A DNA stretch of 64,000 nt from Rhabditophanes sp. KR3021 (GCA_963281155.1 CAUJLY010000003.1:7440001-7504000), one strand, 5' to 3'. Positions 11,246-24,427 are shown, numbered from the stretch's first letter. Notes: a model not told the origin generated them from the sequence alone. Numbers and translations: made by a program.

Positions 11246-11938
11246 CTTCCATATACTACTCAAAATGATCTTGTATCCTAATTTTCATAATTTACTTTTA
11301 TTTTCATATTAATAATAGTTTTCCGTAATTGACTTTGTTATTTTAATAAAAATACTTTGTAAGATCATTTTAATCTTTAGATTGAATACAAATTATACAT
11401 GCCTATGAATAATAGAAAAAAGATAGTTATTTTAAATAGTTATTTGTAATTTAGATAGGCATACATGATGAATTAACGTTTTGGATTTAAAGCTAATATT
11501 ATCTCCATCAAATTACAAAATCGTGTTCTTTGATACATTGAATTTGATCAATGCAATATCCGATTAATGCATTATTTAAATGTTTGATAGTAAATGTGGA
11601 TGATGATAAAACTTTACCCTTCTATAATAAATTCTTAACTTTAAAGATGATGTTTTGTGTAAGTATGATTGGTGATGTCTATTTTCGTAAAGCACAAAAT
11701 CACTTGTTGAATGTGTTTTTTGGGATCAGTCAATTATTTTACTCATTTGATCAGGAGTGCACAACTAATTACAATTATTCACTAAGTTATTATTGTGCAT
11801 AGTTGATGTTCATTAAACACTTCAGACCAATATGCGTTTTTCCAATGGTTGTATTAAAAGATGTGGGTTGCCTTTATACAGTGATCGCATTTGTCGGCGT
11901 TGATATTATCACATCTAAAACAGCGGGAATTTCCAAAC
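11246..11938. other. Intergenic, nothing supported
   Basis: AT-rich spacer. An 83-codon ATG frame at 11551-11802 has no domain and no splice partner, so I leave it unannotated. The frame of the next gene stays open upstream to 11891, but the first ATG is at 11939. Confidence 0.4.
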
Positions 11939-13690
11939 ATGACTGAATACTACTCATCCGATTCGGATTCATCGTCTGACGATCAATTTCATTCAGATTT
12001 AAGAGTAAACACAAAAGATGGTTTTGTGATGATGCCGAGAAACATTGACCTTTTGCGCTACTATCCCACTTTATTTTCCAAGTTGGTTTGTGTCGATTCG
12101 TTTCTTGGTGAAGTTAGCTGTAAAGAATTGACAGTTAGTGAAATGAATGAATTCATTAAGTATAAGACCTTACAGACTGTGTTCAAAGTTGATTGTGAGA
12201 ATGTCTTTCTTATGATCAAAATCAACAAAATTGTTGAGGATGAATGTCTTAGTGTAAGTCAAATCATTAAAATGTTAAATTATATTATTTTCTAGGATCT
12301 GATTAATTATTACTTCTACGAAGATGGACTCAAGCCAGTTGGATTGTTTAAATACTGCCGTGAGGAGTCTTTGACTGATTTATGTTCTTGTTTGAAGAAA
12401 AACATTCAAGAATCATTTGAGGTGAATTGAAAATGATACTTGCAATTAAATTATTTTTTAAGGATTATGTATTAAGAGATTATTTTGAGGGTGATGATTG
12501 GAAGACATTAATTGAAATTTGTGAGGATTCTTTCATTTCAAAAACTTGTCAACAAATAGCTTTAAAATGTTTCTTAGGATGGGTTAGTCACAAATTTGAA
12601 GAACGACAACAATACTGTCTTAGACTAATTCAGAAAATAAACTACCGTTTCATCCCAACCAAACAAATTAAAGAGATATTCGATGAGCATAAGAGTGTAT
12701 TTGAAATGGACGATGTACATATATTTGTTTATAAGACATTGTACAAGAGAGGTTCGTCAATCCTCCCAAATTGCAAGCCCACTGAGATTATATTGAGTAA
12801 GTATCTTTAAAATGTAGTAATTAACGTTGTAGCTGCCAATATGCAAGATATTGAAGAAAGAGACATTTCGAAAATTTTCAATTTTTCAATTTTTTCCCGC
12901 ACCTTCAATGAATTTGCAATGGTATTTGGCTATTATGAAGATGCAGATGGATATGAGATAATCGAAGATCATTTGTTAATTTTTGATGACAATGATATTG
13001 GTTCACGCAAATTCAATTTAACAACAAGAAAAACAGAACATTTTACCATCAACAATGCAAAAAAATATGAGGATCGTTCTATATGTCAAGTAAATGGTCA
13101 AATCATAAGTTTTGTTGATAAGCAAATTCAGAGGTAACTTTAGATAATTTTAACATATTATATTGTGATGAATTTGTAGGCTCGATGTAAGCAAAATGGA
13201 ATGGTGTACCTTTTCAAGTTTCCCATTTCCAAATCAGTTTGAGGAATGTGTCGTTATTAATAATTGTGTTTATATTATTGGGGGTGAAAGAAGATCCACG
13301 CGCAGATACGACATTCGAGAAGGATTATGGCAAGAATGTGGTTCGGAACAATTTGAATGTTACTGCTCTGCCCTTTGTTCATTTGATGGTAAGATAATGA
13401 AAGCGGGAGGACGGATGCTTAATCAACGTCAAAATAATTACATTGACCATCAAAGTTGTGAAATGTTCGATGAAAAAGTCAATGCGTGGAGGGTAATCAA
13501 TGAACTACCAATTTCTTTGAGCAAAGGCAAATGTTGTTCCATTGATAATACTGTTCAACTATTTGGAGGTCACACTAATGATGATGTTTCAAATAACATC
13601 TACATTTTCGATATCATGTCTGAAACTTGGAAATTAAGTGACGATCAAACGTATGAGAGGTATCAAATTTGCAGTTTGAATGTTTTTTAA
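11939..13690 (+). CDS. BACK-kelch protein with degenerate BTB region
   Basis: Five exons join cleanly: 11939-12253, 12296-12421, 12463-12796, 12833-13133 and 13180-13690. Introns are 36-46 bases with matching phases. The product of about 528 residues begins with an acidic Ser/Asp tract (SSDSDSSSDDQ). A BTB-sized region follows (about 30-130), too divergent to prove as BTB. Then comes a helical BACK-type region (DYFEGDDWKTLIEICE; CFLGWVSHK, residues about 145-250). The C-terminal half has kelch repeats, with paired Gly (YIIGGERR, VQLFGGH, KAGGR) followed by Tyr and Trp (NAWRV, ETWKL). Such proteins usually present substrates to cullin 3 ligases. Without a convincing BTB, binding to CUL3 is uncertain. 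All five exons are intact and the start ATG is the first in frame. Confidence 0.8.
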
Positions 13691-13867
13691 CTATGTATAT
13701 TATACTAATTATACTGATAATATTTCTATTTTTAAAATGAATTATAAATTTTTGTTATTTTTCTATATTCAATGATCTTTTGTCAACTTTCGTGAATTTA
13801 ATTTATAATCTAGTAATTAAAATAAGATTAACGAACAAATGAATCATTTGATTCCATTTATTATAAT

Positions 13868-15748
<1,881 letters not shown>

Positions 15749-17259
15749 AAACCCATCCACTTTCCAAAAAGAAAATATCTCATCTTTTTGTCGTATCATT
15801 TCATATTAACAAAAACAATCCAATTAACTCTAAATAAGTATATAATATTAAATAGCTGTTCTATTAGTTTGAACAAAAAGAAACCTGGTACCATGTACAA
15901 AATTTTATTAAAATATACCTATATAAATCTATAATTTTAGTGCAAATATTTATAATCTTATACATAATACAAACCAGAAATAAACAAAAAATTATCAAAA
16001 AGTAACTATCGATGTTTGTTTGCAAAGGCACTGCATGGATTATGGCTTATTATTATGTTTTTAATAATCTTTTCTAAATTACTTTTATTGTAAAAATAAA
16101 TTGCATTCAGTTAATTACATTTTTATTATAAGAAAAAGAAGTCTATGAAGAGGAGAAAACAGTATGGGAAAAGTAATTTAAAAGAAGAGATAATTATTTA
16201 TGGTCCTAATGAGGGCCGTTAGTCTTTCCTTAAATATGTCCTTATGTATTGTTTATTCTCAATTAAATTGTGGGAATACTTTTTGATGTCTAACTTGACA
16301 TTTATATATGATTTATTATATGTATTCGTATGAATTAATAATACAAAAGTCACATAACAACATTCACTTTCTAAATACGGAAAACCAGGTGAATGAATCC
16401 TAAACATGTATAACCCACATTCTAACTTATTAAAGTTAATAATACCAACAAATGTATTGAAATTAAGTTGCTGCAGATTTTGATACTTCAATTAAAGTTC
16501 TTTTCATAGAAAGGTCATTCACTTTAATTTGATTTTAAAAGCAGTATTATTTTATTAAACATACATCTGAATGTACCAAAGTATACTCAAGAACAAGTAA
16601 CATTTTGTTGCTTTTATACACATCTCAATCTTTATGATGATCTGTTTCACATTGTAATTCTTCAACAGGTCCCTGTTACGAAAAGTAATTTTTGTTGGAG
16701 GTATATTGGTTAGGCGTCATTAATGTGATATATGTTTAGAGTTGGCATCTACAAATTTTACATTCTTTGACTATCTATTTGCATCAAATGTCTAGCCTAA
16801 AAATAAAGAAAGTTCTTATGTAATCATATATACAGTTCCCTTGGTTGTCTATTTGCAGAAGTCCATTGGTATTCAAGACATTATAAATCTATCTTACCTT
16901 TTAATCTAATTAACAAATCTTGGCCATGTCTTTTATTGCACCAATATATTTGTTACTCATCCACTTGTTGATCTCTCCACCGAATTTCAAAACAAATGTT
17001 TATACATCGAAGATTTAACCAACAAATTTCTCTGTTTATTTAACATACTCACCAAATCTGTGCTAAATAACTTTTTTAAAAATACAAATAAATGACAAAT
17101 CCAAGAGCAGTAAATAAATTTTATTTTGATTATGGGTATATTATTGTTTTATGGAAAGACATTTATTTTTATAATCATAATTTATTCAGCTGTCGATACA
17201 TAAAAAGGTATTTAAAGTGATGGAATTGAAGAAAAGATATCAAATTCTTTCGACTAATC
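15749..17259. other. Intergenic with a weak CUB-like minus frame
   Basis: About 1.5 kb of AT-rich DNA. A minus frame at 16219-16491 (90 codons) has CGLYMFRIHSPGFPYLESEC, which faintly recalls the Cys-SPGFP-Cys start of a CUB domain, but nothing else supports it. The 3' part leads into the promoter of the secreted ShKT gene. Confidence 0.35.
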
Positions 17260-18017
17260 ATGACTTCAACTCAAATTGTTTTTCTCCTCGCCATCGTTTC
17301 TCTGTTTATCAGTAAGACGAATGCAGTAGGTCTTGGGCTTGTCTGCGTTGACCAAGCTGCTTGTGATGCCGGATTGTCTTGCAACTCATACAAAAATGCC
17401 GCCGGTACTGATATCTTCATTTGCACTACAACTTGTGATCCGGCTCTTGCAGAGGTTCAATGTGGGACTGGTGTAACATGTGCCAATGTCAATGACCCAG
17501 CTGGAGCACCCAGATTAGCCTGTGCATTAACTGCTCTTACATCAGTTTGTTCGGTAACTCCATGTACTGATCCTGCAACAACTTGCAATACTTTTAACCG
17601 TATGTTTAGATTCAATTTACATTATAATGATTGTTTTTGACAAAACTATGTCAGGCTCCAGTCACCACTACCACCACAACAACAACGGCCACCACCACCA
17701 CAACACTCTCTTCAGTAACCGTGACAGCCTGCCAAGATTTGATCAGAGGAGGCAATAACGATTGTGCCAGTCTAGCTAGACAAGGCTACTGTACAAATGT
17801 TCTTTACTTGACTTTGATGAAAGCCAAATGCCCCCAAGCTTGCTCGTGGTGCTTAACAAGTACATCAACCTCCGGCTGCGTCGATTCCGTCAACTCGGTC
17901 ACCGGCATCTCCGATTGCCCATCCAAGGCTTATTTGTGCACCAACTCAGCCTACAAAACACTCATGGCCTCTCAATGTCCAGCTACTTGCAAGATCGGAG
18001 TTTGCGGCAAAAAATAA
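17260..18017 (+). CDS. Secreted Cys-rich protein with Thr-rich linker and two ShKT domains
   Basis: Two exons, 17260-17599 and 17662-18017, join in phase with an AG just after GCTCC. The product of about 231 residues starts with a clear signal peptide (MTSTQIVFLLAIVSLFISK, cleaved near residue 22). A Cys-rich N-terminal region (about 25-110) has evenly spaced Cys and no family I can name. A mucin-like run of Thr follows (about 115-130) and is probably O-glycosylated. Then come two ShKT modules of about 40 residues with six Cys each, the first ending CPQACSWC and the second CPATCKIGVC. ShKT proteins are widely expanded in nematodes and are secreted; some accompany astacin or tyrosinase enzymes. 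No enzyme domain is present here. It opens the block of secreted genes that continues to 21.3 kb. Confidence 0.85.
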
Positions 18018-18289
18018 TTCAAAACACCAAATCTTTTTGGTGATTTGGGACTATTACATAACAATTGTATATTCTATCTTGTACGCACAACATTTTGATA
18101 AATTGTACTTTAATCTTGTTTTGACTGTCTAATGTTCTTTGCATGAACTTTCAACAAAAATAATTCTCTCTAATTACCGCAAGTTCGTTTTATTTGTTTG
18201 TATTTTGAGTGGAGTTGAATTTTAATCCTGCATTTACCTTGAACAATGCATACATAAGGGAAAGGAAATCATAAAAAATACAAGTTGGA

Positions 18290-18709
18290 ATGATTTGTAA
18301 TAATATTATGATTACTCTATTTTTGTTGTTAATTATTTTTGTAATCAATGGGAATGCTCAAAACGGAGGAGGAATAAGCCCAATAAGTGTCAACGATCCA
18401 GACGTCATCAAATTCGCCAGAAGAAGTTTGCTCAAATTTAACAGACAAATTTCCAAGGATCCCAGTTGGTATATCATCGAAAAGATTACAAGTGCGCAAA
18501 TACAATCTGTTGCTGGAAATAAGTATTTCTTCAATTACATAGCCATCCAAACTGCTTGCAGCAAAGCAGAAATTGGATACTTGAAAGCGTATAGTTGGCC
18601 ATGCGCAAATAGAAAAAAGGCTAAGAGAGTTCAAATTAAGGCAACTCTTTTGGATCAACCTTGGTTAAAGAGCATTACTATTGGTATCAACTGTTATAAA
18701 TACTTATAA
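18290..18709 (+). CDS. Secreted cystatin (type 2), copy 1
   Basis: A single-exon frame of 139 residues from ATG 18290. Residues 1-24 are a signal peptide ending near GNA-Q. The mature part starts with Gly-Gly (QNGGGIS), then a helix (DPDVIKFARRSLLKFN). The cystatin hairpin QxVxG is present as QSVAG, and the second hairpin Pro-Trp as DQPWLKS. Cys residues suit one or two disulfides (near TACSK and WPCAN). Type 2 cystatins block papain-family cysteine proteases by inserting the N-terminal Gly and the two hairpins into the active cleft, and all three elements are intact here. In parasitic nematodes secreted cystatins also affect host immunity, but nothing in the window shows a parasitic lifestyle. 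First of four tandem copies. Confidence 0.88.
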   Translation: MICNNIMITLFLLLIIFVINGNAQNGGGISPISVNDPDVIKFARRSLLKFNRQISKDPSWYIIEKITSAQIQSVAGNKYFFNYIAIQTACSKAEIGYLKAYSWPCANRKKAKRVQIKATLLDQPWLKSITIGINCYKYL

Positions 18710-18956
18710 ACTTGTCTTTTTATGATTAAGTTATGTCTTCAGTCTGTCTACTTATAATTAACCGTATTTACCATTAATGTAATAAAAGTTTTATCGTCAT
18801 CTACAGCAAATGTTTTTCTACCTTAATCACTTTACAATGCCATAACAAGGCAACGATGTTTTATTTTGTTGATTAAACAAAAGTAAATACAAAAATTAAT
18901 GTGGTGATGACTTGTGAAGGTTGACATTCATTTTTGAATACAAATCATCTTATGCA

Positions 18957-19377
18957 ATGGAGCGATTATTTTTTATTTTGACTGCAATGGTTGTGCTAGT
19001 GAGTGTGATGAGTAAGGATGAACCACCGACTGGAGGGTGGAAGCAAAGAGACAAGAATAGTGAGGAAACTTTGAATTATGCAAAGAGAGCTCTTTCCCAA
19101 TGGAACAGCCAAAATTCAACCTCTACTCACCTTTTCAAGCTGATTAAAGTAACTGTAGCTAGGGAAAAAATCGTGTGTGGCAAAAGTGTTAATCTATCTT
19201 TTCATAGCCCGTGAAACAACTTGTCTAAAATCGTCAACCTCATCCGAAGAACTGGAACCAACCAAATGCCCCTCCAAAGCAGGAGGCGACATCATCGAAA
19301 TAACAACAAATATTTGGATCAAAATGTGGGAAAATAGTGAAAAGTATAAAATCACAAGTGTGAAGAAGCTTAATTAA
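18957..19377 (+). CDS. Secreted cystatin, copy 2, one-base frameshift
   Basis: The start is the ATG at 18957 (an upstream TTG-started frame is not preferred). A signal peptide (MERLFFILTAMVVLVSVMS) is followed by TGGW, matching the N-terminal Gly element, and a helix with NYAKRALSQWN. The first hairpin reads KIVCG where QxVxG is expected, so its Gln is replaced. Just after it the frame breaks at an AAAA run (near 19184). Removing one A gives exactly 140 codons, including the stop, and continues into ARETTCLK and KCPSKAGGD, the usual cystatin second half. The Pro-Trp hairpin is replaced by KMWEN. Most likely this is a sequencing insertion in a real gene; a fresh pseudogene is the alternative. 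If translated, inhibition may be weak because two of the three contact elements are changed. Confidence 0.7.
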
Positions 19378-19504
19378 TAAAGACATAAAATATGTTGACA
19401 CCTCTAATTAATTAGTTGTTTCCACAATATTTATCTATCATAAAAACGGCGATTATCACTCCTTTTAAATAATGTTTTAATCCTTTACAATCATTTTAAG
19501 CAAG

Positions 19505-19897
19505 ATGAATCTTTTGGCAAGTCTTATTTTCCTGTTTATTATTTATTCGACTTTTTGTTCGGATATGCCAACAGATGAGAATATGTTAGTTGAGGCCAAG
19601 AAGTGTGTCTTTGAAGCTAATAAGCAGATGCCGAGGATCAATTATTACGGATTTGTTAAACTTATGAACCTCAAGTCACAGATGGTTGCTGGGAAGAAGT
19701 TTATTTACCAGATATTAGTAGAGGAAACAGTCTGCGACAAAATAACTTCTACTGAACAGAAATTCCTCGACAATCAGTGTGATTTTAAAGAAGACGGAGA
19801 AAACTTAGCTATCACCGTTTCATTTAGAGTCTGTCCTCAACATCAACTTCAAATTTACAAACTAGAAAAAGTGAAACATTTTAACGGTACATTATAA
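19505..19897 (+). CDS. Secreted cystatin, copy 3
   Basis: A single-exon 130-residue frame from ATG 19505 with signal peptide MNLLASLIFLFIIYSTFCS. The helix region reads MLVEAKKCVFEANKQ, and the first hairpin is a good QxVxG (QMVAG). The N-terminal Gly-Gly is missing (SDMPTDEN follows cleavage), and the second hairpin has CPQHQ where Pro-Trp is expected. Cys positions (TVCDK, NQCDF, RVCPQ) are consistent with the fold. It is therefore a cystatin in which only the first hairpin is canonical, either with altered protease choice or drifting. It lies about 130 bases after copy 2 and about 190 before copy 4, all on one strand, so the four arose by tandem duplication. Confidence 0.82.
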   Translation: MNLLASLIFLFIIYSTFCSDMPTDENMLVEAKKCVFEANKQMPRINYYGFVKLMNLKSQMVAGKKFIYQILVEETVCDKITSTEQKFLDNQCDFKEDGENLAITVSFRVCPQHQLQIYKLEKVKHFNGTL

Positions 19898-20088
19898 ACA
19901 AAAAAAGTCTGTTGATGTTTAAATAAAAGCTACTAGTCACCTTTATTTATCCCATTTTTGCTTGATTATCAATTAAAATGTTATCAACTATACGAATTCT
20001 TTATACTGTTGACATTACAACCAGGTGACTTTGTACATTCATTATAACATTATATCATTTTTACCATTCAAATCATTAATTAAGAAGG

Positions 20089-20496
20089 ATGAAAATTCTA
20101 GCTATTTTATTAATATTCTCTTTTTTCTTTATTAAATATGTGGCAAGTTATAGTAGTTTAGTTGGTGGCAAAACTAACCGCGACCCTAATGATCCTGAGA
20201 TAGTTGCGTTGGCGAGGAAAGTTACTATTAAATATAACCAGCAGTCAAATGATTTGTATTTATACACATTTTCACATATTCAATCTGCTACTTCGCAGGT
20301 TGTGTCAGGAGTTTTGTATGAGTTGGATGTTTTGGCTGTCAAAACAGATTGTATCAAGAATAATGCAGATTTAGGCAAAGAAACCAATTGCCCTGCTTCA
20401 GCTAATGGAGGACGAGTTTTGATAAAGGCCACTGTTTATTCTGTTCCGTGGGAGGATTCAGAAGAAATTACCATACAAAGTTCAACTAATGTATAA
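20089..20496 (+). CDS. Secreted cystatin, copy 4 (most canonical)
   Basis: A single-exon 135-residue frame from ATG 20089 with signal peptide MKILAILLIFSFFFIKYVAS. All three protease-binding elements are textbook: SLVGGK at the mature N terminus, QVVSG in the first hairpin, and VPWED in the second. The helix is EIVALARKVTIKYNQQ. Two Cys flank the loop between hairpins (TDCIK and TNCPAS), as in copies 1 and 2. This copy is the best candidate for an active inhibitor of papain-like proteases. An AATAAA lies near 20602, in the gap before the next gene. Confidence 0.9.
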   Translation: MKILAILLIFSFFFIKYVASYSSLVGGKTNRDPNDPEIVALARKVTIKYNQQSNDLYLYTFSHIQSATSQVVSGVLYELDVLAVKTDCIKNNADLGKETNCPASANGGRVLIKATVYSVPWEDSEEITIQSSTNV

Positions 20497-20635
20497 ACTA
20501 CCAAAAATGCATCATAGTTTTAATGTCGAGTTTAACAAAAGTGTATCTATAATTTCAATGTTCAGTTTAACAAAAATTTGCTTATTATAATGAGTCTATA
20601 TAAATAAAATTATTGAAAATTATTATTAATTAAGG

Positions 20636-21259
20636 ATGTTTGTTGAACTAATATTGGTTGTCATCTTAAACGTGACCGTTTTTGCCTTTGCACAATGTGC
20701 CCCAAAAGGATCGAAGAAAGGTGTTGAAGGTAAAGTCATGAAGATGCCTGGTGAAGCTAAACCACAATCTGATGGTGCGATTGTTGTCGAAACAGCAGTT
20801 CCAAAAAGAGATGTTTACAGCGATCCACCAAGAGACAGTAACTACCTTTTGAAGACACCAATCGAAGAGCAATCTGTTTATTTGGATAACTTTCTAAGAA
20901 ACAAAATCAAAACAGCTGTTGCTTCAAAAGTGGGTGCTCCCAAAGCTTCTCTTACTGCTAAAGCAAAGACATTTGGTACTAAACCAAAACCTCGTGACGT
21001 TGCACCTCTGGTAAGCGAAGATGGGCATTATACCTATCTAAAGTCAATTGATGTCGAAATGCTAGGAGAAATGGGACACCGATATCCACACAGTCAAAAA
21101 GTACAAACCAGTTTCGTCAAAGTTCCCATCACTCACATCAACCACAACTTTCTCGCTGCCGCTCGTGCAAATGAATACGAAGTACCCGCCACCTCTACCG
21201 ACAGCAATTTAAATGTCGGAGGCCAATCAGAAACAAATATTCAACAACCCAAATTTTAA
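20636..21259 (+). CDS. Secreted Lys/Pro/Ala-rich protein, unknown
   Basis: A 207-residue frame from ATG 20636, preceded by TATAAATAAA about 35 bases upstream. The N terminus is a signal peptide (MFVELILVVILNVTVFAFAQ). The mature part is Lys-, Ala-, Pro- and Val-rich with few Cys. It contains a Lys-rich region (PKGSKKGVEGKVMKMPGEAK), a middle helix (YLDNFLRNKIKTAVASKVG) and a His-containing region (GEMGHRYPHSQ). No known domain was recognised. Its place directly after the cystatins and its own signal peptide suggest a shared secretory role or shared expression, but that is inference. The single exon is intact. Confidence 0.7.
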   Translation: MFVELILVVILNVTVFAFAQCAPKGSKKGVEGKVMKMPGEAKPQSDGAIVVETAVPKRDVYSDPPRDSNYLLKTPIEEQSVYLDNFLRNKIKTAVASKVGAPKASLTAKAKTFGTKPKPRDVAPLVSEDGHYTYLKSIDVEMLGEMGHRYPHSQKVQTSFVKVPITHINHNFLAAARANEYEVPATSTDSNLNVGGQSETNIQQPKF

Positions 21260-21324
21260 AACCATTTTTATAAGCAATTACTTAAATATAACTAAAAAAA
21301 TTTGAACCATTCTTTGTCTTATTT

Positions 21325-21900
21325 TTATTCCTCTTTCCGAAACACCACCCATTCACTGCTTGGCGTGTCTTGAATTTTCTTTATTTGTTTTCTTAAAAGA
21401 AGCAGCCATATCATTCCAAATGTTACGAGGACAAAGAAGCCATCTACATCAGTTTGGCATGTGTTGGTGGCAGATGGACATTCTTGTAATTCAGATTGAT
21501 TATTGCATCTACCAACAAATCGTCTATATAAAAGGACAAATAAACCAAGTACATTGCTATCGAAAATTGGACTGGCACCAGCCATGTCTTTCTTCTTCCG
21601 AATCTGCCTATCCACAATGAATCGACGACCGGTGCCCAGAGTAACTTTGCGGAGAAAGGATAATTTGAAATGGAGAAGAATGATTGGTCCATGAAGGAGG
21701 CATTTCTTTCGGAGAGGAGTAAGGGGATGCAACCCATTATGCCGATTGGTATGCCTTGGAAGAATAAAAGACAAAGGGAGGTGATGTCGGCCTGGAAAGA
21801 GATAAAGATTGTAAATGTGAGATTAATAACTTACCCTGTCTTCCACGACAGAACATGTAACTTGTGGGATAGAATCCGTATCTGAGATAGCTTGGATCTC
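21325..21900 (-). pseudogene. SLC33A1-like acetyl-CoA transporter remnant, internal deletion
   Basis: SLC33A1 carries acetyl-CoA into the ER/Golgi and has about 12 membrane spans. Here a 5' piece is followed by a 43-base intron (GTAAGT...TTTCCAG). Next comes ADITSLCLLFFQGIPIGIMG and then FMDQSFFSISNYPFSAKLLW, APVVDSLWIGRFGRRKTWLV and YLVYLSFY. These match spans 1-3 of SLC33A1, including its FGRRKSWLVP signature. Within a few codons (about 21500) the frame changes and the sequence jumps to a C-terminal-type end: a Cys-containing loop (ECPSATNTCQTDVDG), one last membrane segment (FFVLVTFGMIWLLLL) and a short tail. Roughly 300 residues of the transporter core are absent. The retained intron shows a DNA-level copy, not a retrocopy. 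Confidence 0.75.
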
Positions 21901-22106
21901 AATCAAACTGGTTATCCTTATCTAGTCATGGCGAGAGAGGAAACAAAGCAAGACTGTCTTTAGCAGTGAGTGTAACAAAAAACGAAACCCGTTCAATCAA
22001 AAACGACCTGCTCACACAAAATGATACACGTTTAGATTAAATTAAAATTCAACAATTTATTTTAAGGGTCTATGCAATGTATTCATAAGTATCATTGTAG
22101 GCATCA

Positions 22107-24427
22107 CTACGTTTTAAATATTTTTTCAGCAATCAGATACTCTATGCTTAGCTTAAAGAGTTTTGAATCCATCTTTACCTTTCCGTTGAGCTTTTCACAT
22201 ACCTAAAATAAATTATAAGATGACACAAGTTAATATTAAAAGAAATAATTACCTCGCTAAACAATTTAGTGTGAGTAATTCGGTGGCGATGCTTTAATAT
22301 TTTGACATTCATACAATCAACGAGAGTTTTTTCTGCTTCATTAATTTCTTTTCGAATCTTATCTTCTTTTTCTACTCTTAATTCTTTTGTGTCAAAACCA
22401 CGTTTTATCATGACACGAAGAGATGGACTGACAAATTTTTCATTCACACTAAACTCATCACTCAAATTGAATTTAAATGGCTCGTTGCTTTTAATAAGAA
22501 TTTTCTTTGCGTTTTTATGAACTCCTAAAGAATTCAAAGAATTTTCAACTTCTTTTCGATTCAACTTTGTCTTTTTAATTATTTCGTCTAAAGTCAACAC
22601 ATTTTTTTCATTGAATCTTAATAAAATAAGCATCGTAATAGTTGAAACATTCAAAATATACGTCTTCTTCCCAAATTTCCCATTAATACTACCATCACCC
22701 ATCGAAATATCATAATGCAATGTACGAGTACCATACTTTTCTTTGTAGTAGGTCTTAAAATGATGGACGGATTGACTAATTTCTGCAGGCAATGTTACAT
22801 CATTCATATCATATCCACATCCAAGGTACCCATGTTTAACAATTTTGGAAACAAACTTGAAGTCATTGGTAGGTGGGTTTTGTTTGTTGCAATAAGTTAG
22901 ATAATCTGCATTCGCATCATCCCACTTTACACTTTCATCTATTAAATATAAGGGTATCTTGGTGGCGTCTGGCCCGCAAAATGCTTTCTAATTTTCGTAG
23001 AATGATTCTTTCGAGATCAACATTAAAAGACCCCAATCCAAAGATTCTTATTTTGAAGTCTTCCACGAATCGTTTGGTAAAATCAACTGAATTTTTGATT
23101 AATTTAAAGATAGTTACAAAATTTAGTAATTCTTCTTCGCAATTATCATTCGCTTTTGATTTCTTAATGATATTATTCAAGTAATCATTCAGCAGTTTAG
23201 ATATTTTCTCGCACTTATTAAGAAAGATTACAAATTGGTCGTCAAAAGCCTTTTTCACAATTTGATTATTATTAAAAATTTGCTTAACTAATCTTTCTGA
23301 GAATTCATACAATCCGACTATGGTATTAATGTCGACTTTTTTAGGTTCAGCATTATTATTTATACCACTTCTCCCTTCCCCATTGATGTTGATATTGGGT
23401 TCAGACAAACAAGTTTCTCCTTGATCAATAATATATTTTTCAATTTGCTTAATCAAACGACTTTCTAATGCTGGTACTTGACAAATCAATTTATGCAAAT
23501 TAGCTAAATCATCAACTCTTCTTCCATCAATCATATAAGTGATACCCTTATTTTTAGCAGCAAAAATAAATTCAGCTTGCCGATGAATAAAAGTATCGGT
23601 AATTAGGTCATTAACTTTAATAACCGTCGAAGGTCTAAGATAAAACCCAAAATCATTTTCCTTCACAGTCAATTTGAGAACGTTATCGTAATAAAGTTGG
23701 ACATTATCGCCTTGACTCCAACGATCACTTAAAGTTCTAAAGTAATCTCTACTCTTTTGGCAATAAAAATCTTCGAATATATGTTTGTAAGGGTCTCCAC
23801 CTTTGCCTCTTGATATTTCCATTAGTACATCGATTGTCTTGATCATGACGCTTTTTTCTACTGTTTCATTGCGTCTTTCTTTTTCGATTAAGTCATAGAG
23901 TTCAGTTCGGATCTTTTTCATTATGATGTTGTCGTCAATGATGGCGAATCCTAATAAAATAGTACAAAAGTTGTAAATCGTTTCAACTTTTTCACCCATA
24001 TTTCTTTCTCCTCGTAATAAATTAATTTTATCAACTAATTGCCCATAAATATGACTCAAAAGTAACATCTTTTTGTGGAATACATCATACGTTTTGCATA
24101 AAACAATACTCAAGTCCTTATTCTGTGATTGTTTCAATTTAGGAATAGTATCATTTTGTATATAATCGTAAATAGCAGAACAAGCAAAAACATACAAATC
24201 TTCCATTTTATTATTTAATCCATTTATTGTTTCGTAGATTTGTTGATATTGACGAACATATTCTGCCATTTGGAGATCTTTCTCAATTTCAATTAAAAAG
24301 CGCATTAGAAAGTTGAGGCATTTACGGATTTGGTCTTTGTTTGTTTGGTTGTGATTCTAAATAATTTGTATTTGGATACATTAAAGGGACTTACTCCGTA
24401 ATTTCTAATATCGGATGGGCGAATCAT
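22107..24427 (-). CDS. Divergent cullin, one apparent frameshift
   Basis: Exons are 24395-24427, 22253-24356 and 22107-22202. The middle exon holds 2104 bases; dropping one T from a TTTT run near 22982 makes it exactly 701 codons and the product about 743 residues. The frames join as KLESICGPDATK, where the Cys-Gly of cullins is kept. The N-terminal half is helical cullin repeats. The cullin-homology part has HHFKTYYKEKYG, then ILNVSTITMLILLRFN, and a winged-helix end. The neddylation region reads NVKILKHRHRITH, so the acceptor Lys (consensus VRIMK) appears kept. The tail stops early (IAEKIFKT), without the usual YxYLA end. Cullins scaffold RING ubiquitin ligases. This one is too divergent to assign to CUL1 or CUL3; a fast-evolving paralogue is likely. 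Confidence 0.8.

Noticed and set aside
11551..11802. 83-codon ATG frame between PHIP remnant and kelch gene
   Set aside because: No recognisable feature; AT-driven composition; no intron partner.
16219..16491. CUB-domain-like minus frame
   Set aside because: Only a weak HSPGFP-Cys resemblance; no second half of a CUB and no signal peptide.
22302..22360. Loss of the neddylation Lys in the divergent cullin
   Set aside because: A first alignment put Asn at the site, but anchoring on the downstream KLFSEV shows NVKILK matches IVRIMK, so the Lys is kept.
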